Shown: one piece after another, positions 9,377 through 18,610 of the stretch
Position numbering within the stretch: the first letter of the stretch is position 1
Layout: each line of letters starts with the position of its first letter
Assembly: GCF_016909575.1 (NCBI RefSeq)
Contig: NZ_JAFBGA010000006.1
Location: 248,001 to 312,000 of the forward strand
Origin: Streptomyces sp. HB132
Lineage (GTDB): Bacteria; Actinomycetota; Actinomycetes; Streptomycetales; Streptomycetaceae
DNA length: 64,000 nucleotides
Direction: 5' to 3'
Notes under the pieces: generated by a model
The model's input: only the letters and a program-made list of their open reading frames with translations
Told to the model about the DNA's origin: nothing
The model's database searches: none
Translations under genes and position numbers: made by a program

Positions 9377-9420
9377 CCCTCCCGCGCCCATCCCTTCCCG
9401 CGCGGGTCCGGCCGGGAGGG
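9377..9420. terminator. Possible bidirectional terminator between convergent genes
   Basis: Arms CCCTCCCG (9377-9384) and CGGGAGGG (9413-9420) pair over eight bases, with a self-complementary CCCGCGCGGG inside the loop. It lies between the stops of the lipoate ligase and the PLP decarboxylase. No T-run follows, which is common in Streptomyces. Confidence 0.4.
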
Positions 9421-9429
9421 CCCGCGGTG

Positions 9430-10812
9430 TCACTCGAACCCGAAGCCCGGGGAGACCAGCGCGCCGGCGTGGGCGAGGCCGCTCTCCGCAGCGATCTCGT
9501 CGAGCGTCTGGGCGGCGCGGACCGTGGCGAGGCGTACGGCGCCGGACCCGTCGGCCGTGAAACCGTGAACGGCGGGCCTCGGCAGGCTGTTGTAGGCCCA
9601 GTGCGTCGAGAAGTAGTAGGCGCCGGTGTCGTACAGGACGACGAAGTCGCCCTCCCGCAGCTCCGGGAGTTCCTGGCCGTGTGCGACGACGTCGCCGGCG
9701 AAGCAGCACGGGCCCGCGATGTCCTGGCGCAGCGGCGTGCCGGTCCGGGGGTTGCCGTCCGCGTCGTGGGCGCCGACCCGCAGGGGCCACGCGTCGGGCA
9801 TCAGGACGGTGCGCGTGGCGGTCTGCGCTCCGGCGTGGGTGACGGCGATCCGGCGGCCGCCGGCCTCCTTGACGTACTCCACGCGTGCGCCGATGAAACC
9901 GTTCTTGGCGAGCAGTGAGCGGCCGAACTCCGTGACGAGCGCGTACCGGCCGTCGAAGAGACCGGGGACGGCCTCGCCGAGCGCCCGGGTGTACGCGGCG
10001 AAGGTCGGCCGCGTCTCGTCGTCGTCGAAGTTGACGGGCAGTCCCCCGCCGATGTCGAGGCTCGTGATCTGCCGGCTCCCCAGCGTCCGGTTGATCTCCT
10101 CGGCCAGCCGGTAGGTCTCCGCGACGCCCTCCGCGATGAGTTCCAGGGGGCATCCCTGGGAACCCACGTGCGCGTGGAGCCGGGTGAGCCACGGGCGCTC
10201 GGCGAAGGCCCGCACCACGCGGTCGCGCGCGCCGGGGTCGCGGAGCGCGACTCCGAACTTCGAGGTGGCGGTGGCGGTGCTCATCGCTCCGATGGAGCCA
10301 CCTCCGACCTGGGGGTTGACGCGCAGTCCGACGACCGACGTGCTGCCCGCCGGGCGGAGTCCGTCGATGCGGCGCAGTTCGTCGAGGTTGTCGGCGTTGA
10401 CCGCCACACCCAGGGCGAGGGCCTCGCTGATCTCCTGCCGGGTCTTGGCGGGCGAGTCGAGGACGATGCGCGAGGGTGCGACCCCGGCGTCGAGCGCGAT
10501 GCGCAGCTCGCCGGGGCTCGCCACCTCGGCTCCCATACCGAGCCCGGCGAGCAGCCGGAGGACGGGGACCAGGGAGGCCGCCTTGACGGCGAACGTGTGG
10601 AGGACGTCGGGCGCGTGGGCGAAGGCGGCGTCGAGGCTTTCGACGGAGGCCCGAATCCCGTCCGTGTCGAGGAACCCGGCGACCGGCTGTTCCTCGCCGA
10701 CGAGTCCCGTGGCGACGGCCCTGCGCATCACGGCGGAGACGCGCTGTGCCGGGAGGAGCGTGGCGGGAACGGGGCCGGCGGGGGCCGGGGAGGTGTCGCT
10801 GGCAGAGGTCAC
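9430..10812 (-). CDS. PLP-dependent decarboxylase, diaminopimelate/ornithine type (fold III)
   Basis: 460 residues from GTG with AGGAAG upstream. The alanine-racemase-like barrel has HTFAVKAASL with the PLP lysine near residue 72, GAEVASPGEL after it, and SLDIGGGLPVNF binding phosphate. The C-terminal sheet domain carries GPCCFAGD and LYDTGAYYFSTHWAYN, equivalent to the active-site Cys-Asp and Tyr motifs of DAP and ornithine decarboxylases. This is a family member rather than necessarily LysA, since Streptomyces lysA normally sits with thrA/hom. The PucR-family regulator just upstream on the same strand may control it. Confidence 0.8.
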   Translation of the reverse strand: MTSASDTSPAPAGPVPATLLPAQRVSAVMRRAVATGLVGEEQPVAGFLDTDGIRASVESLDAAFAHAPDVLHTFAVKAASLVPVLRLLAGLGMGAEVASPGELRIALDAGVAPSRIVLDSPAKTRQEISEALALGVAVNADNLDELRRIDGLRPAGSTSVVGLRVNPQVGGGSIGAMSTATATSKFGVALRDPGARDRVVRAFAERPWLTRLHAHVGSQGCPLELIAEGVAETYRLAEEINRTLGSRQITSLDIGGGLPVNFDDDETRPTFAAYTRALGEAVPGLFDGRYALVTEFGRSLLAKNGFIGARVEYVKEAGGRRIAVTHAGAQTATRTVLMPDAWPLRVGAHDADGNPRTGTPLRQDIAGPCCFAGDVVAHGQELPELREGDFVVLYDTGAYYFSTHWAYNSLPRPAVHGFTADGSGAVRLATVRAAQTLDEIAAESGLAHAGALVSPGFGFE

Positions 10813-10966
10813 GGGTGAACTTCCTGGTGGGGCTGTGCCACGGCTGCGCGAGCGGCGTGGCGGGATACGTCAAGGTTGGGCTCCGCACCCCCGCCGCGTC
10901 TTCGTCGTACGCGCCAAAGCACGGCCTACATCTTGTCCGATCGGACGAGCGCCGGGTGCGATCCCC

Positions 10967-12607
10967 TCAGACCACGTCGGTCAGGCGGACAGCCAGGGCG
11001 AGGACCAGCCGGGTGTCGGGGTCGTCGAGGTCGATGCCGAACCGCTCGCGGACCCGGCGCAGCCTGTAGCGGAGGGTGTTCGGGTGCAGGACCAGGCGTC
11101 CCGCGGCCGCCGCGACGTCCCCACCGGTCTCCAGGTAGGCCGCGAGGGAACGCACCAGGTCGCCGCCGGCCACCAGGTCGGTACGGATCAGCTCGTGCAC
11201 CGGGCCGGTGCCCGACTCCCACACGGGGCGGACCGCGTCGAGCATGCGCAGGACATCGACGGTCGGCCCCACGTCACCGGGCCCGGCGTGCCGGACCGGA
11301 CTCGGGTCGCGCCTCCTGGCCTCCCGGTCGCGCAGTGCGCGCACGACCAGCAGGGCGCTTCGGTACGAATGCGAGGCCTCCGGCCCCGACGCCACGGCCC
11401 GTCCCGCCCCGACCCGGACAGGCGCGGCATCGGGGACACCCGCCGCCAGTGAGTCGAGCTCCCTGGCAAGGACGAGGGCTTCGCGCGGGTCACCACCGTC
11501 GTTCAAGGGGAGCAGCACGGTGACCCGGTCCTGTTCGCGCAGGACCCGGGCCGTCGAACGGGAGGCCGTGACCTGGACGGCGAGCGCCTCCAGCGTCCGT
11601 TCGGATCCCGGGCCGTCGGCGGGGCTGTCCTGTACGGCGACGACGACGGCGCAGGGGCTGTCGGGCGGCAGTCCGAGCGACCACAGGTGGGCCCGCTGGT
11701 CACCGTCTCCGTGCAGCAGGCCGCGCAGGGCGTGTGCCTCCCGCCGCACGGTGCCGCTCTCGCGCAGCCGATGCCGCAGCAGGTGGGGCACGGCGAGCGC
11801 ACCGGCGCGGCGCAGCACCTCCACCGCGTCGGAGGAGAGCTGCTGCCCGTCGGCGGCCGCCCACAGGGAACCCAACATCTCGCCGCCGCTGCGCACGGCG
11901 ACGACGAGGCGTTCCGGGCTGTCACCGTCGGCGGGCCGGTGGATGACGTCCTCGGAGGTCCACAGCGCGCGCAACAGCCCGCTGCGGCGCAGCTCGGCGA
12001 CACGCCCGTCGGGGACCCGGCCGCCCAGGATCGTCGACCGGCGCACCCCGTCCGCGTCGGGGCCCGTCGCCGAGTGGGCGAGGACGCGGAACTGGGTGTC
12101 CTCCACAGTGATCGAGCCCCGGCAGCGCCGGGCGGTGGCCGTGGCGAGGGCCGCGAGTCCCCCGTCCGCGGCGGGGTCGGTCATCAGGTCGCCGCGGCCG
12201 ACGGACGCGAAGGCGGTCGCGGTCCTCAGCAGGGTGATGGCGTCACCCCAGTCCGCCCATTCCGCGCGGGCGAGCAGCGCGATCCCGCACTCCTCGGCCG
12301 CGGCCAGCGCCTTCGCCGGTACGGGCGCATCCTCGGACTCCCGCAGCACCACCGCCACCGCACCGCGCCGGGCGGCTTCCCGCACGGCGGCGGGAGCGTC
12401 GGGAAGGCCCGGAGCGAGTCCCGCCGCCAGTACGATCCGCCCGTCGTGCGGGCGGGCGGGTCCCTCGTCGCCGATGACCACGCCTCGGACCGCGATGTCC
12501 TGCCCGGCCGGCGCGAGCAGCAGGCGCAGGACACCGTCGTCGTCGTGGGCGAGGATCTGGCGGAGCGTGACGTGTCCGGGGCCGCCCCCGGTGGTGCCTG
12601 GCGTCAT
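10967..12607 (-). CDS. PucR-family transcriptional regulator
   Basis: 546 residues. The N-terminal part (VTLRQILAHDD, RGVVIGDEGPA) matches the PucR purine-catabolism sensing domain. A central GGDEF-like/CdaR region (LPLNDGGDPREALVLARELDSL, VRVGAGRAV) leads to a C-terminal helix-turn-helix of the PucR type, GDVAAAAGRLVLHPNTLRYRLRRVRERFGIDL, near residues 480-525. Such regulators usually act on neighbouring nitrogen or amine catabolism genes. The candidate target here is the PLP decarboxylase 154 bases downstream on the same strand; the hydantoin locus further away is also possible. Confidence 0.88.
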   Translation of the reverse strand: MTPGTTGGGPGHVTLRQILAHDDDGVLRLLLAPAGQDIAVRGVVIGDEGPARPHDGRIVLAAGLAPGLPDAPAAVREAARRGAVAVVLRESEDAPVPAKALAAAEECGIALLARAEWADWGDAITLLRTATAFASVGRGDLMTDPAADGGLAALATATARRCRGSITVEDTQFRVLAHSATGPDADGVRRSTILGGRVPDGRVAELRRSGLLRALWTSEDVIHRPADGDSPERLVVAVRSGGEMLGSLWAAADGQQLSSDAVEVLRRAGALAVPHLLRHRLRESGTVRREAHALRGLLHGDGDQRAHLWSLGLPPDSPCAVVVAVQDSPADGPGSERTLEALAVQVTASRSTARVLREQDRVTVLLPLNDGGDPREALVLARELDSLAAGVPDAAPVRVGAGRAVASGPEASHSYRSALLVVRALRDREARRRDPSPVRHAGPGDVGPTVDVLRMLDAVRPVWESGTGPVHELIRTDLVAGGDLVRSLAAYLETGGDVAAAAGRLVLHPNTLRYRLRRVRERFGIDLDDPDTRLVLALAVRLTDVV

Positions 12608-12651
12608 GCGCCGAGGATACGAGCACTCCCGCCCGGTTCCTCACGCCGACG

Positions 12652-12709
12652 CCCGCACGCACGACCGCCCCGGCGGGGAGGTGCCTGCCGGGGCGGTCGT
12701 GCGTGCGGG
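12652..12709 (-). terminator. Strong hairpin terminator of icd
   Basis: A perfect 23-bp inverted repeat: left arm 12652-12674 (starts CCCGCACGCACG), right arm 12687-12709, with a 12-base loop. It begins 36 bases beyond the icd stop on the minus strand and ends before the next gene, so it should stop icd transcription. There is no U-tract, as often in high-GC actinomycetes. Confidence 0.85.
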
Positions 12710-12745
12710 GTGCGGCCGGACGGTCGTGTCCGCCCTGGCCCGGGG

Positions 12746-14968
12746 TCAGCCCAGGGTCGCGATGGCCTTGTTGAAGGTGGCCGACGGGCGCATCACGGCC
12801 TCCGCCTTCGCCGGGTCGGGCTGGTAGTAGCCACCGATGTCGGCGGGCTTGCCCTGGACGGCGGCCAGCTCGCCGACGATGGTCTGCTCCTGCTCGGCCA
12901 GCGTCTCGGCGAGCGGCCCGAAGGCCTCGGCGAGCGCGGCGTCGTCGGTCTGCCGCGCCAGCTCCTGGGCCCAGTAGAGCGCCAGGTAGAAGTGGCTGCC
13001 GCGGTTGTCGATGCCGCCGAGCTTGCGGCTCGGGGACTTGTCCTCGTTGAGGAAGGTGCCCGTGGCCCGGTCCAGGGTGTCGCCGAGCACCTTGGCGCGC
13101 GCGTTGTCCGTGGTGGTGGCCAGGTGCTCGAAGCTGACCGCGAGGGCGAGGAACTCACCCAGGCTGTCCCAGCGCAGGTAGTCCTCCTTGACCAGCTGCT
13201 GGACGTGCTTGGGCGCGGAGCCGCCGGCGCCGGTCTCGAACAGTCCGCCACCGTTCATGAGCGGTACGACGGAGAGCATCTTCGCGCTGGTGCCGAGCTC
13301 GAGGATGGGGAAGAGGTCGGTGAGGTAGTCACGCAGCACGTTGCCGGTGACCGAGATGGTGTCCTCACCGCGACGGATGCGCTCCAGGGAGAAGGCCGTG
13401 GCCTCCTCCGGCGTCCGGATGGAGATGTCCAGGCCGTCGGTGTCGTGCTCGGCCAGGTAGGTGTTGACCTTGGCGATGAGGTTGGCGTCGTGCGCGCGGC
13501 CCTCGTCGAGCCAGAACACGGCCGGGTTGCCGGTCGCGCGGGCGCGGGTGACGGCGAGCTTGACCCAGTCCTGGATCGGGAGGTCCTTGGTCTGGCACAT
13601 CCGGAAGATGTCACCGGCGCCGACCGCCTGCTCCAGCAGGACGTCGCCCTTGCCGTCGACGACCCGCACCGTGCCGGTGGTGGGGACCTCGAAGGTCTTG
13701 TCGTGGCTGCCGTACTCCTCGGCCTTCTGAGCCATCAGACCGACGTTGGGGACGGAGCCCATGGTCGACGGGTCGAAGGCGCCGTTGGCGCGGCAGTCGT
13801 CGATGACGACCTGGTAGACACCGGCGTAGCTGCTGTCCGGGAGGACGGCGATGGTGTCGGCCTCGTTGCCGTCCGGGCCCCACATGTGGCCGGAGGTGCG
13901 GATCATCGCGGGCATCGACGCGTCGACGATGACGTCGCTCGGCACGTGCAGGTTGGTGATGCCCTTGTCGGAGTCGACCATCGCCAGGGCGGGGCCCTCG
14001 GCGAGCTCGGCGTCGAAGGACGCCTTGATCTCGGCGCCGACGTCCGGCAGGGAGTCGAGGCCCTTGAGGATGCCGCCGAGGCCGTCGTTCGGGGTCAGAC
14101 CGGCCGACGCGAGGACGTCGCCGTACTTGGCGAAGGTGTTCGGGAAGAAGGCGCGGACCACGTGGCCGAAGATGATCGGGTCGGAGACCTTCATCATCGT
14201 GGCCTTCAGGTGCACGGAGAACAGGACGTCCTCGGCCTTGGCGCGCGCGACCTGGGCGGTGAAGAACTCGCGCAGCGCGGCGACGCGCATGACGGCCGCG
14301 TCCACGACCTCGCCCGCGAGGACGGGTACGGACTCGCGCAGCACGGTGGTGGTGCCGTCGTCGCCCGCGAGCTCGATGCGCAGCGAACCTGCCTCGCCGA
14401 TGACGACGGACTTCTCCGTCGAGCGGAAGTCGTCGACGCCCATGGTGGCGACGTTCGTCTTCGAGTCGGCGGTCCAGGCGCCCATGCGGTGCGGGTGCGC
14501 CTTGGCGTAGTTCTTGACCGACGCGGGGGCGCGGCGGTCGGAGTTGCCCTCACGCAGGACGGGGTTCACCGCACTGCCCTTGACCTTGTCGTACCGCGCG
14601 CGGACGTCCTTGTCCTCGTCTGTCCGCGGGTCGTCCGGGTAGTCCGGAAGCGCGTAGCCCTGCTCCTGGAGCTCTGCGATCGCGGCCTTCAGCTGCGGGA
14701 TCGAGGCCGAGATGTTGGGCAGCTTGATGATGTTCGCGCCGGGAGTCCTGGCCAGCTCGCCGAGCTCGGCGAGCGCGTCATCGATGCGCTGATCGGCCTT
14801 GAGACGCTCCGGGAAGCCGGCGATGATCCGCCCCGCCAGGGAGATGTCGCGGCGCTCCACCGTGACACCCGCGGTCGAGGCGTAGGCCTCGATGACGGGC
14901 AGGAACGAGTACGTCGCCAGGGCAGGGGCCTCGTCGGTGTGCGTATAGATGATGGTCGAGTCAGTCAC
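12746..14968 (-). CDS. icd: NADP-dependent isocitrate dehydrogenase, monomeric type
   Basis: 740 residues, the normal length of monomeric IDH-II. It begins VTDSTIIYTHTDEAPALA, and contains NIIKLPNISASIPQLKAAI (substrate serine region), GSAVNPVLREGNSDRRAP, PHRMGAWTADSKTNVATM and WLDEGRAHDANLIAKV, all characteristic of this enzyme. It oxidatively decarboxylates isocitrate to 2-oxoglutarate in the TCA cycle, producing NADPH. The GTG at 14968 was preferred because GGAGCGGAGC lies upstream and the protein then matches the family N-terminus; a frame extension of 27 codons upstream is unlikely. It is monocistronic, with a palindrome upstream and a strong terminator downstream. Confidence 0.97.
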   Translation of the reverse strand: MTDSTIIYTHTDEAPALATYSFLPVIEAYASTAGVTVERRDISLAGRIIAGFPERLKADQRIDDALAELGELARTPGANIIKLPNISASIPQLKAAIAELQEQGYALPDYPDDPRTDEDKDVRARYDKVKGSAVNPVLREGNSDRRAPASVKNYAKAHPHRMGAWTADSKTNVATMGVDDFRSTEKSVVIGEAGSLRIELAGDDGTTTVLRESVPVLAGEVVDAAVMRVAALREFFTAQVARAKAEDVLFSVHLKATMMKVSDPIIFGHVVRAFFPNTFAKYGDVLASAGLTPNDGLGGILKGLDSLPDVGAEIKASFDAELAEGPALAMVDSDKGITNLHVPSDVIVDASMPAMIRTSGHMWGPDGNEADTIAVLPDSSYAGVYQVVIDDCRANGAFDPSTMGSVPNVGLMAQKAEEYGSHDKTFEVPTTGTVRVVDGKGDVLLEQAVGAGDIFRMCQTKDLPIQDWVKLAVTRARATGNPAVFWLDEGRAHDANLIAKVNTYLAEHDTDGLDISIRTPEEATAFSLERIRRGEDTISVTGNVLRDYLTDLFPILELGTSAKMLSVVPLMNGGGLFETGAGGSAPKHVQQLVKEDYLRWDSLGEFLALAVSFEHLATTTDNARAKVLGDTLDRATGTFLNEDKSPSRKLGGIDNRGSHFYLALYWAQELARQTDDAALAEAFGPLAETLAEQEQTIVGELAAVQGKPADIGGYYQPDPAKAEAVMRPSATFNKAIATLG

Positions 14969-14998
14969 CGGGTGCTCCGCTCCACGTCTGCAACATTG

Positions 14999-15010
14999 CT
15001 TGACATCAAG
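14999..15010 (-). promoter_or_regulatory. Short inverted repeat upstream of icd
   Basis: CTTGACATCAAG, five-base arms CTTGA and TCAAG around CA, centred about 36 bases upstream of the icd GTG. Its position fits an operator or promoter-overlapping site. The regulator is unknown; a five-base arm repeat can occur by chance, but this spot is markedly A/T-richer than its surroundings. Confidence 0.4.
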
Positions 15011-15144
15011 ATATCTCGTGACCGGCCCCCTCTCCACAGTGCCCCGCACGCATTCCGGCGGAACCGATCACTCCGCCCGGCGGGGCCCGGAACGCAGGGA
15101 TGCCTTCGCGCCTCGACCGGCCCGGACTCGCACGCGAGGACGAC

Positions 15145-15438
15145 CGGCTGGGCCCGGTCACGGGCGCCCGGCTCGTTCACGGACCGGCTGATGCGCGCCC
15201 CGGCCGTGAAAGGGCTGACCACGATGTGGACTGCGATCTCCTCGCCGGTCGGCCCGCGGGCGGCCGGGGCGGTCGCCTCACGCTCACGCCGGGTGAGCGT
15301 CTCCGGCCCCCGGGGCGGTGGCACGGGCGGCCGGGAGACGAACCCGCCGATCGGCCGGCCGGTGGCGGCGGGCGGGAGCAGCACGTCGCCGCTCGCCGCG
15401 CCCCCGGCGGAGTGGGTGAGCGACTCGCGCGGTTCGCG
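15145..15438 (-). pseudogene. Relic of a LuxR/NarL-family response regulator (C-terminal half)
   Basis: Minus-strand translation in one frame gives the end of a receiver domain and linker (GDVLLPPAATGRPIGGFVSR), then LTRREREATAPAARG, GEEIAVHIVVSP, ISRSV and GARDRAQPVVLACESG. These align with the LuxR helix-turn-helix consensus (LTxREREVLxLxARG, EIAxxLxVS, GARDRAQAVVLAYESG). Key hydrophobic positions are replaced, the receiver domain is missing upstream, and no start is associated. It is a decayed fragment and accounts for much of the otherwise empty 645-base gap between icd and the amidase; the rest of that gap shows nothing I can name. Confidence 0.65.
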
Positions 15439-15613
15439 GGGAACGCTGCGCGGCGTTCCTCGCCTGCCCGGCGCAGGGCCGCCTCCTCCCAGGTGCGTTC
15501 GGTGTCCGGAAGCGGGCGTGAGAACCACGGAGGCGTGGAACCGCCCTCCGGACCGGCACCGGACGGGTCACCCCGACCGGTACGACGCGATGCCGGCGCC
15601 GCTCGACGTGGCC

Positions 15614-17095
15614 TCAGCGCCCGTCGGCCGTGCCCAGGGGCGGCGGCCGGTGCTCGTACCAGCGCAGTTCGGCCTCGAGCTGGGCCGCGAGCGAGATGAG
15701 CCGGGCCTCGCTGCGGGAGGGGCCCAGGAGCTGGGCCCCGATGGGGAGGCCGTCGCGGGTGAAGCCCGCCGGGACGCTGATCCCCGGCCATCCGAGGACG
15801 TTCCAGGGCCAGGCGTAGGGGCAGGCCGAGGTCATCGCGATGTCGGTGCGCCAGGCACTGAGGTGGTCGAAGGCCCCGACCCTCGGCGGTGGCGCTGCCG
15901 TGGTCGGGGTGAGTAGGACGTCGTATCCGGATCCGCCGCGGGCCGTGTCGAAGAAGGCGCCGATCCTTGCGTGCTGGCGCACTTCGCGCGCGCGGGCGGC
16001 CCGGACGACACGACCCCCGAGACGCGTCCCGGTCCGCAGGGCACTGCGGGTGCGGGGGTCCAGGAGCCCGGGTTCGGGGTGCAGCGCGGCAAGCTCGGCG
16101 ATGCCGGCGGTGGCCCGGGGCACGAAGGAGAGGCCGATCAGCCCGTAGCGGGGGCGGGCCTCTTCGACGTGGTGGCCAAGCCCGGCCAGGACCTCGGCCA
16201 GCGCGGTGACGGCGCGCAGGACCTCCGGGTGGGGCGCGTTGCGGGTGAGGGTGAGCGGCGGCCGCAGGGAGAGGCCGATGCGCAGCCGGCCCGGGTCGCG
16301 GCGGGCCGCGGCGGACGCGCCGACGGCGGGCGGCCGGTGCGGGTCACCGGGGTGCGGTCCCGCGGCGGCGTCCAGGAGGAGGGCGGCGTCCTCGACGGTG
16401 CGGGCGAGGGGGCCGTTGACGGTGAGGCCCTGGAAGGCGTCGCTGTGGGGGTGGACGGAGATCCGGCCGCGCTGCGGTTTGATGCCGACGAGGTGGGTCC
16501 AGGCGGCGGGGATGCGGATGGACCCCGCACCGTCGGATCCCAGCGCGGCGGGAACGAGCCCGGCGGCGACGGCCGCGGCGGAGCCGCCGGACGAACCACC
16601 GGGTGTGTGGTCGGTGCTCCAGGGGTTGCGGGTGACTCCGAAGGCGGGTCCCTCGGTGAAGGCCCATTGCCCCAGCTCGCAGGAGTTGGTCTTGCCGACG
16701 ACGACGGCCCCGGCCGCGCGCAGTCTGCGGACGGCCTCGCTGTCGGCGGCGGCGGGCGGCAGTGCGCCGTCGCAGCCGAAGTAGGTGGGCATGCCGGCGA
16801 CGTCGGTGTCGTCCTTGACGGCGACCGGCACGCCGAGCAGCGGAAGCCGTTCCCCCGCCTGGAGCCGCCGGTCGGCCTCGGCGGCCTCCGCGAGCGCCGC
16901 TTCCGTGCGTAGCTGGCGGAAGGCGTTGAGGGTGTGACGGCTGGCCTCGATGCGCGCGAGCGCCGCGGCGACCAGCACGGACGAGGTGGTCCGACCCTCC
17001 GCCAGTTCCCGGGCGCAGTCGGTGAGTCCGGGCTGTGCGCGCGGCTCCGCGGGCCTGATCGGTCCGGTCCGCTCCGTAGGGTCTGCTGAGGACAT
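15614..17095 (-). CDS. Amidase (amidase signature family)
   Basis: 493 residues from an ATG with GAGGAGG upstream (an open frame runs 30 codons further but lacks a site). The catalytic Ser-cisSer-Lys triad is visible with family spacing: Lys94 in VAVKDDTDV, Ser168 in PGGSSGGSAAA, and Ser192 in SDGAGSIRIPAAW. Such enzymes hydrolyse carboxamides to acid and ammonia; substrates vary widely and cannot be assigned. No gatB partner is adjacent, so a Glu-tRNA amidotransferase role is unlikely. The final residues include GWPGISVPAGFTRDGLPIGAQLLG, the standard C-terminal block. Confidence 0.9.
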   Translation of the reverse strand: MSSADPTERTGPIRPAEPRAQPGLTDCARELAEGRTTSSVLVAAALARIEASRHTLNAFRQLRTEAALAEAAEADRRLQAGERLPLLGVPVAVKDDTDVAGMPTYFGCDGALPPAAADSEAVRRLRAAGAVVVGKTNSCELGQWAFTEGPAFGVTRNPWSTDHTPGGSSGGSAAAVAAGLVPAALGSDGAGSIRIPAAWTHLVGIKPQRGRISVHPHSDAFQGLTVNGPLARTVEDAALLLDAAAGPHPGDPHRPPAVGASAAARRDPGRLRIGLSLRPPLTLTRNAPHPEVLRAVTALAEVLAGLGHHVEEARPRYGLIGLSFVPRATAGIAELAALHPEPGLLDPRTRSALRTGTRLGGRVVRAARAREVRQHARIGAFFDTARGGSGYDVLLTPTTAAPPPRVGAFDHLSAWRTDIAMTSACPYAWPWNVLGWPGISVPAGFTRDGLPIGAQLLGPSRSEARLISLAAQLEAELRWYEHRPPPLGTADGR

Positions 17096-17271
17096 CGCCA
17101 CCGCCTCCTCGCGTCCGCCGGAGCCCCGGCCCCGGGGTCCGCCCGGAGTCCGCCCGAGCGGGTCTACTGGAGAGTAACGAGGCATGGGGGTCCGCTCAAG
17201 CGCGCCGCACGCGGATCGGAGCCCGTCTCCCTCTGCCCCCTGCCGGAGGCGGTGGCGTCCGGCTGCGGGCG

Positions 17272-17628
17272 CTACGGCCGTACGTGGATCTCGCCGATCC
17301 CCGTACCGAGGCCGGCGCAGTGGGCGGTCGACTGCCCGGACTCGCCGGGCCTCAGGGTGACGTGCTCACCGTCCACATCGGGCGACCAGCCGCAGACCAG
17401 GTGCACCCAGAAGGTCTGCGTGGCAGAGCCGTTGTTCCGGCAGAGCGCGTATCCGGTGTAGTCGTCGATCGCGTGCTTGCCGGTGTCGCAGGACAACCCG
17501 GGCGGAATGGCGGCGGCCCGCGCGACGGCCACCGCGGCGGTCGCCGGAACGGCGAGTGCGACGGTCAGTCCGGCGACGGCCGCTCCCCGGGCCAGCGTGC
17601 GGACTGCGTGCCCCTTGTACGGCTTCAT
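17272..17628 (-). CDS. Small secreted protein of unknown function
   Basis: 118 residues. Positively charged start (MKPYKGHAVRTLARG) followed by a hydrophobic signal segment AAVAGLTVALAVPATAAVAVARA, then a roughly 77-residue mature part with four cysteines (CDTGKH, ALCRNN, LVCGWSP, AHCAG), which could form two disulfides outside the cell. I do not recognise the family. It is divergent from the secreted protein at 17,849; the 220 bases between them must hold both promoters. Confidence 0.7.
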   Translation of the reverse strand: MKPYKGHAVRTLARGAAVAGLTVALAVPATAAVAVARAAAIPPGLSCDTGKHAIDDYTGYALCRNNGSATQTFWVHLVCGWSPDVDGEHVTLRPGESGQSTAHCAGLGTGIGEIHVRP

Positions 17629-17848
17629 GTCTCCCCTTGGTTTCGGACGAGTGCCGGGCGCGCTCCGGACGAGCTCCGGCGATCTTCAGGGCTGCCCTCC
17701 CCGACGTTCCGTGACCGAAAACGGGGCCGAACCTCACCCTCCGTACACCCGGCCCGCCGCGCAGGCGACCGTGCGCGGGCGTACGCTCGCCAATAGGGTG
17801 AACAGCGCTCAAGAGGGGCCTGAACAGGGACGTTTCCGAGGAGGCGCC

Positions 17849-18610
17849 GTGACAGCACAGCGCATCGCCACGCGCGTCGCCGCCTGCGCGACGGTGGCCG
17901 TACTCGCCGGCGCCGGGGGCACCGTGGCGCAGGCGGACGACGACATCGAATCGCTCCCGGCCGAGCAGATCGCGGACCGCTCCCGGGACGCCCTGCTGGA
18001 CGTCCGGTCCCTGCACCTGCGTGCGCGGGGCGACCTCGGCGAGAACCGGTCGCCGATGACGGTCGACCTCAGCCTGGACCGGAGCGGCAACTGTGCGGGC
18101 GACGTCGACCTGGGCAAGGGCAAGGGGTCGGTGGAGATCATCAAACGGGGCGACTCGGTCTGGCTGAAACCGGACTCGGACTTCTGGAAGAACCAGGTCC
18201 CGGTCGGCGGCTCGACCTTCGAGTCGGTCCTCGCCGGTCGGTACATGAAGGGCTCCGCCTCCGACTCCAGGCTGCGGCCGGTCGTGGAGGCGTGCGATCT
18301 GGACACCTTCCTCCAGCTGGTCTCCGACAACGCCGGGAATGCCGCCGGGACGTTCACCAAGGGGAGGGCCGCGTCGGTCGACGGGGTACGGACCGTCCCG
18401 GTCACCCGGACCCTCGGCGGACAGAAGTTGACGGCCTACGTGGATACCGGTGGCGCGCACTACCCCGTGCGAATCACCGTGAAGGGTGACGGGGCGGACG
18501 CGGCCGTGGACTTCTCCGGCTTCGACGAGCCGGTGCCCACGGCCACGCCTTCGAAGAACGAGACGGTCGACGTCAGCGCCGTGCTCGGACGGGCTCCCGC
18601 ACAGTCCTGA
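17849..18610 (+). CDS. Secreted protein, LprG/LppX-like fold suspected
   Basis: 253 residues from a GTG with GAGGAGG five bases upstream. Residues 1-29 are a signal peptide (RIATRVAACATVAVLAGAGGTVAQA) with cleavage likely after AQA and no clear lipobox. The mature part alternates short strands: SLHLRARGDLG, PMTVDLSLDRSGNCAGDVDLG, GSVEIIKRGDSVWLKPD, and a late TLGGQKLTAYVDTGGAHYPVRI. This resembles LprG/LppX/LolA-like half-barrel proteins in mycobacteria and Streptomyces, a low-certainty assignment. Its last 38 bases overlap the convergent permease gene. Confidence 0.7.
   Translation: MTAQRIATRVAACATVAVLAGAGGTVAQADDDIESLPAEQIADRSRDALLDVRSLHLRARGDLGENRSPMTVDLSLDRSGNCAGDVDLGKGKGSVEIIKRGDSVWLKPDSDFWKNQVPVGGSTFESVLAGRYMKGSASDSRLRPVVEACDLDTFLQLVSDNAGNAAGTFTKGRAASVDGVRTVPVTRTLGGQKLTAYVDTGGAHYPVRITVKGDGADAAVDFSGFDEPVPTATPSKNETVDVSAVLGRAPAQS

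Noticed and set aside
11687..15916. Long plus-strand open frame across PucR and icd
   Set aside because: Runs antisense to two clear genes; Val/Gly/Asp-rich translation without motifs.
17477..17848. N-terminal extension of the secreted protein at 17,849
   Set aside because: Would bury the signal peptide and ignores the GAGGAGG site before the GTG.
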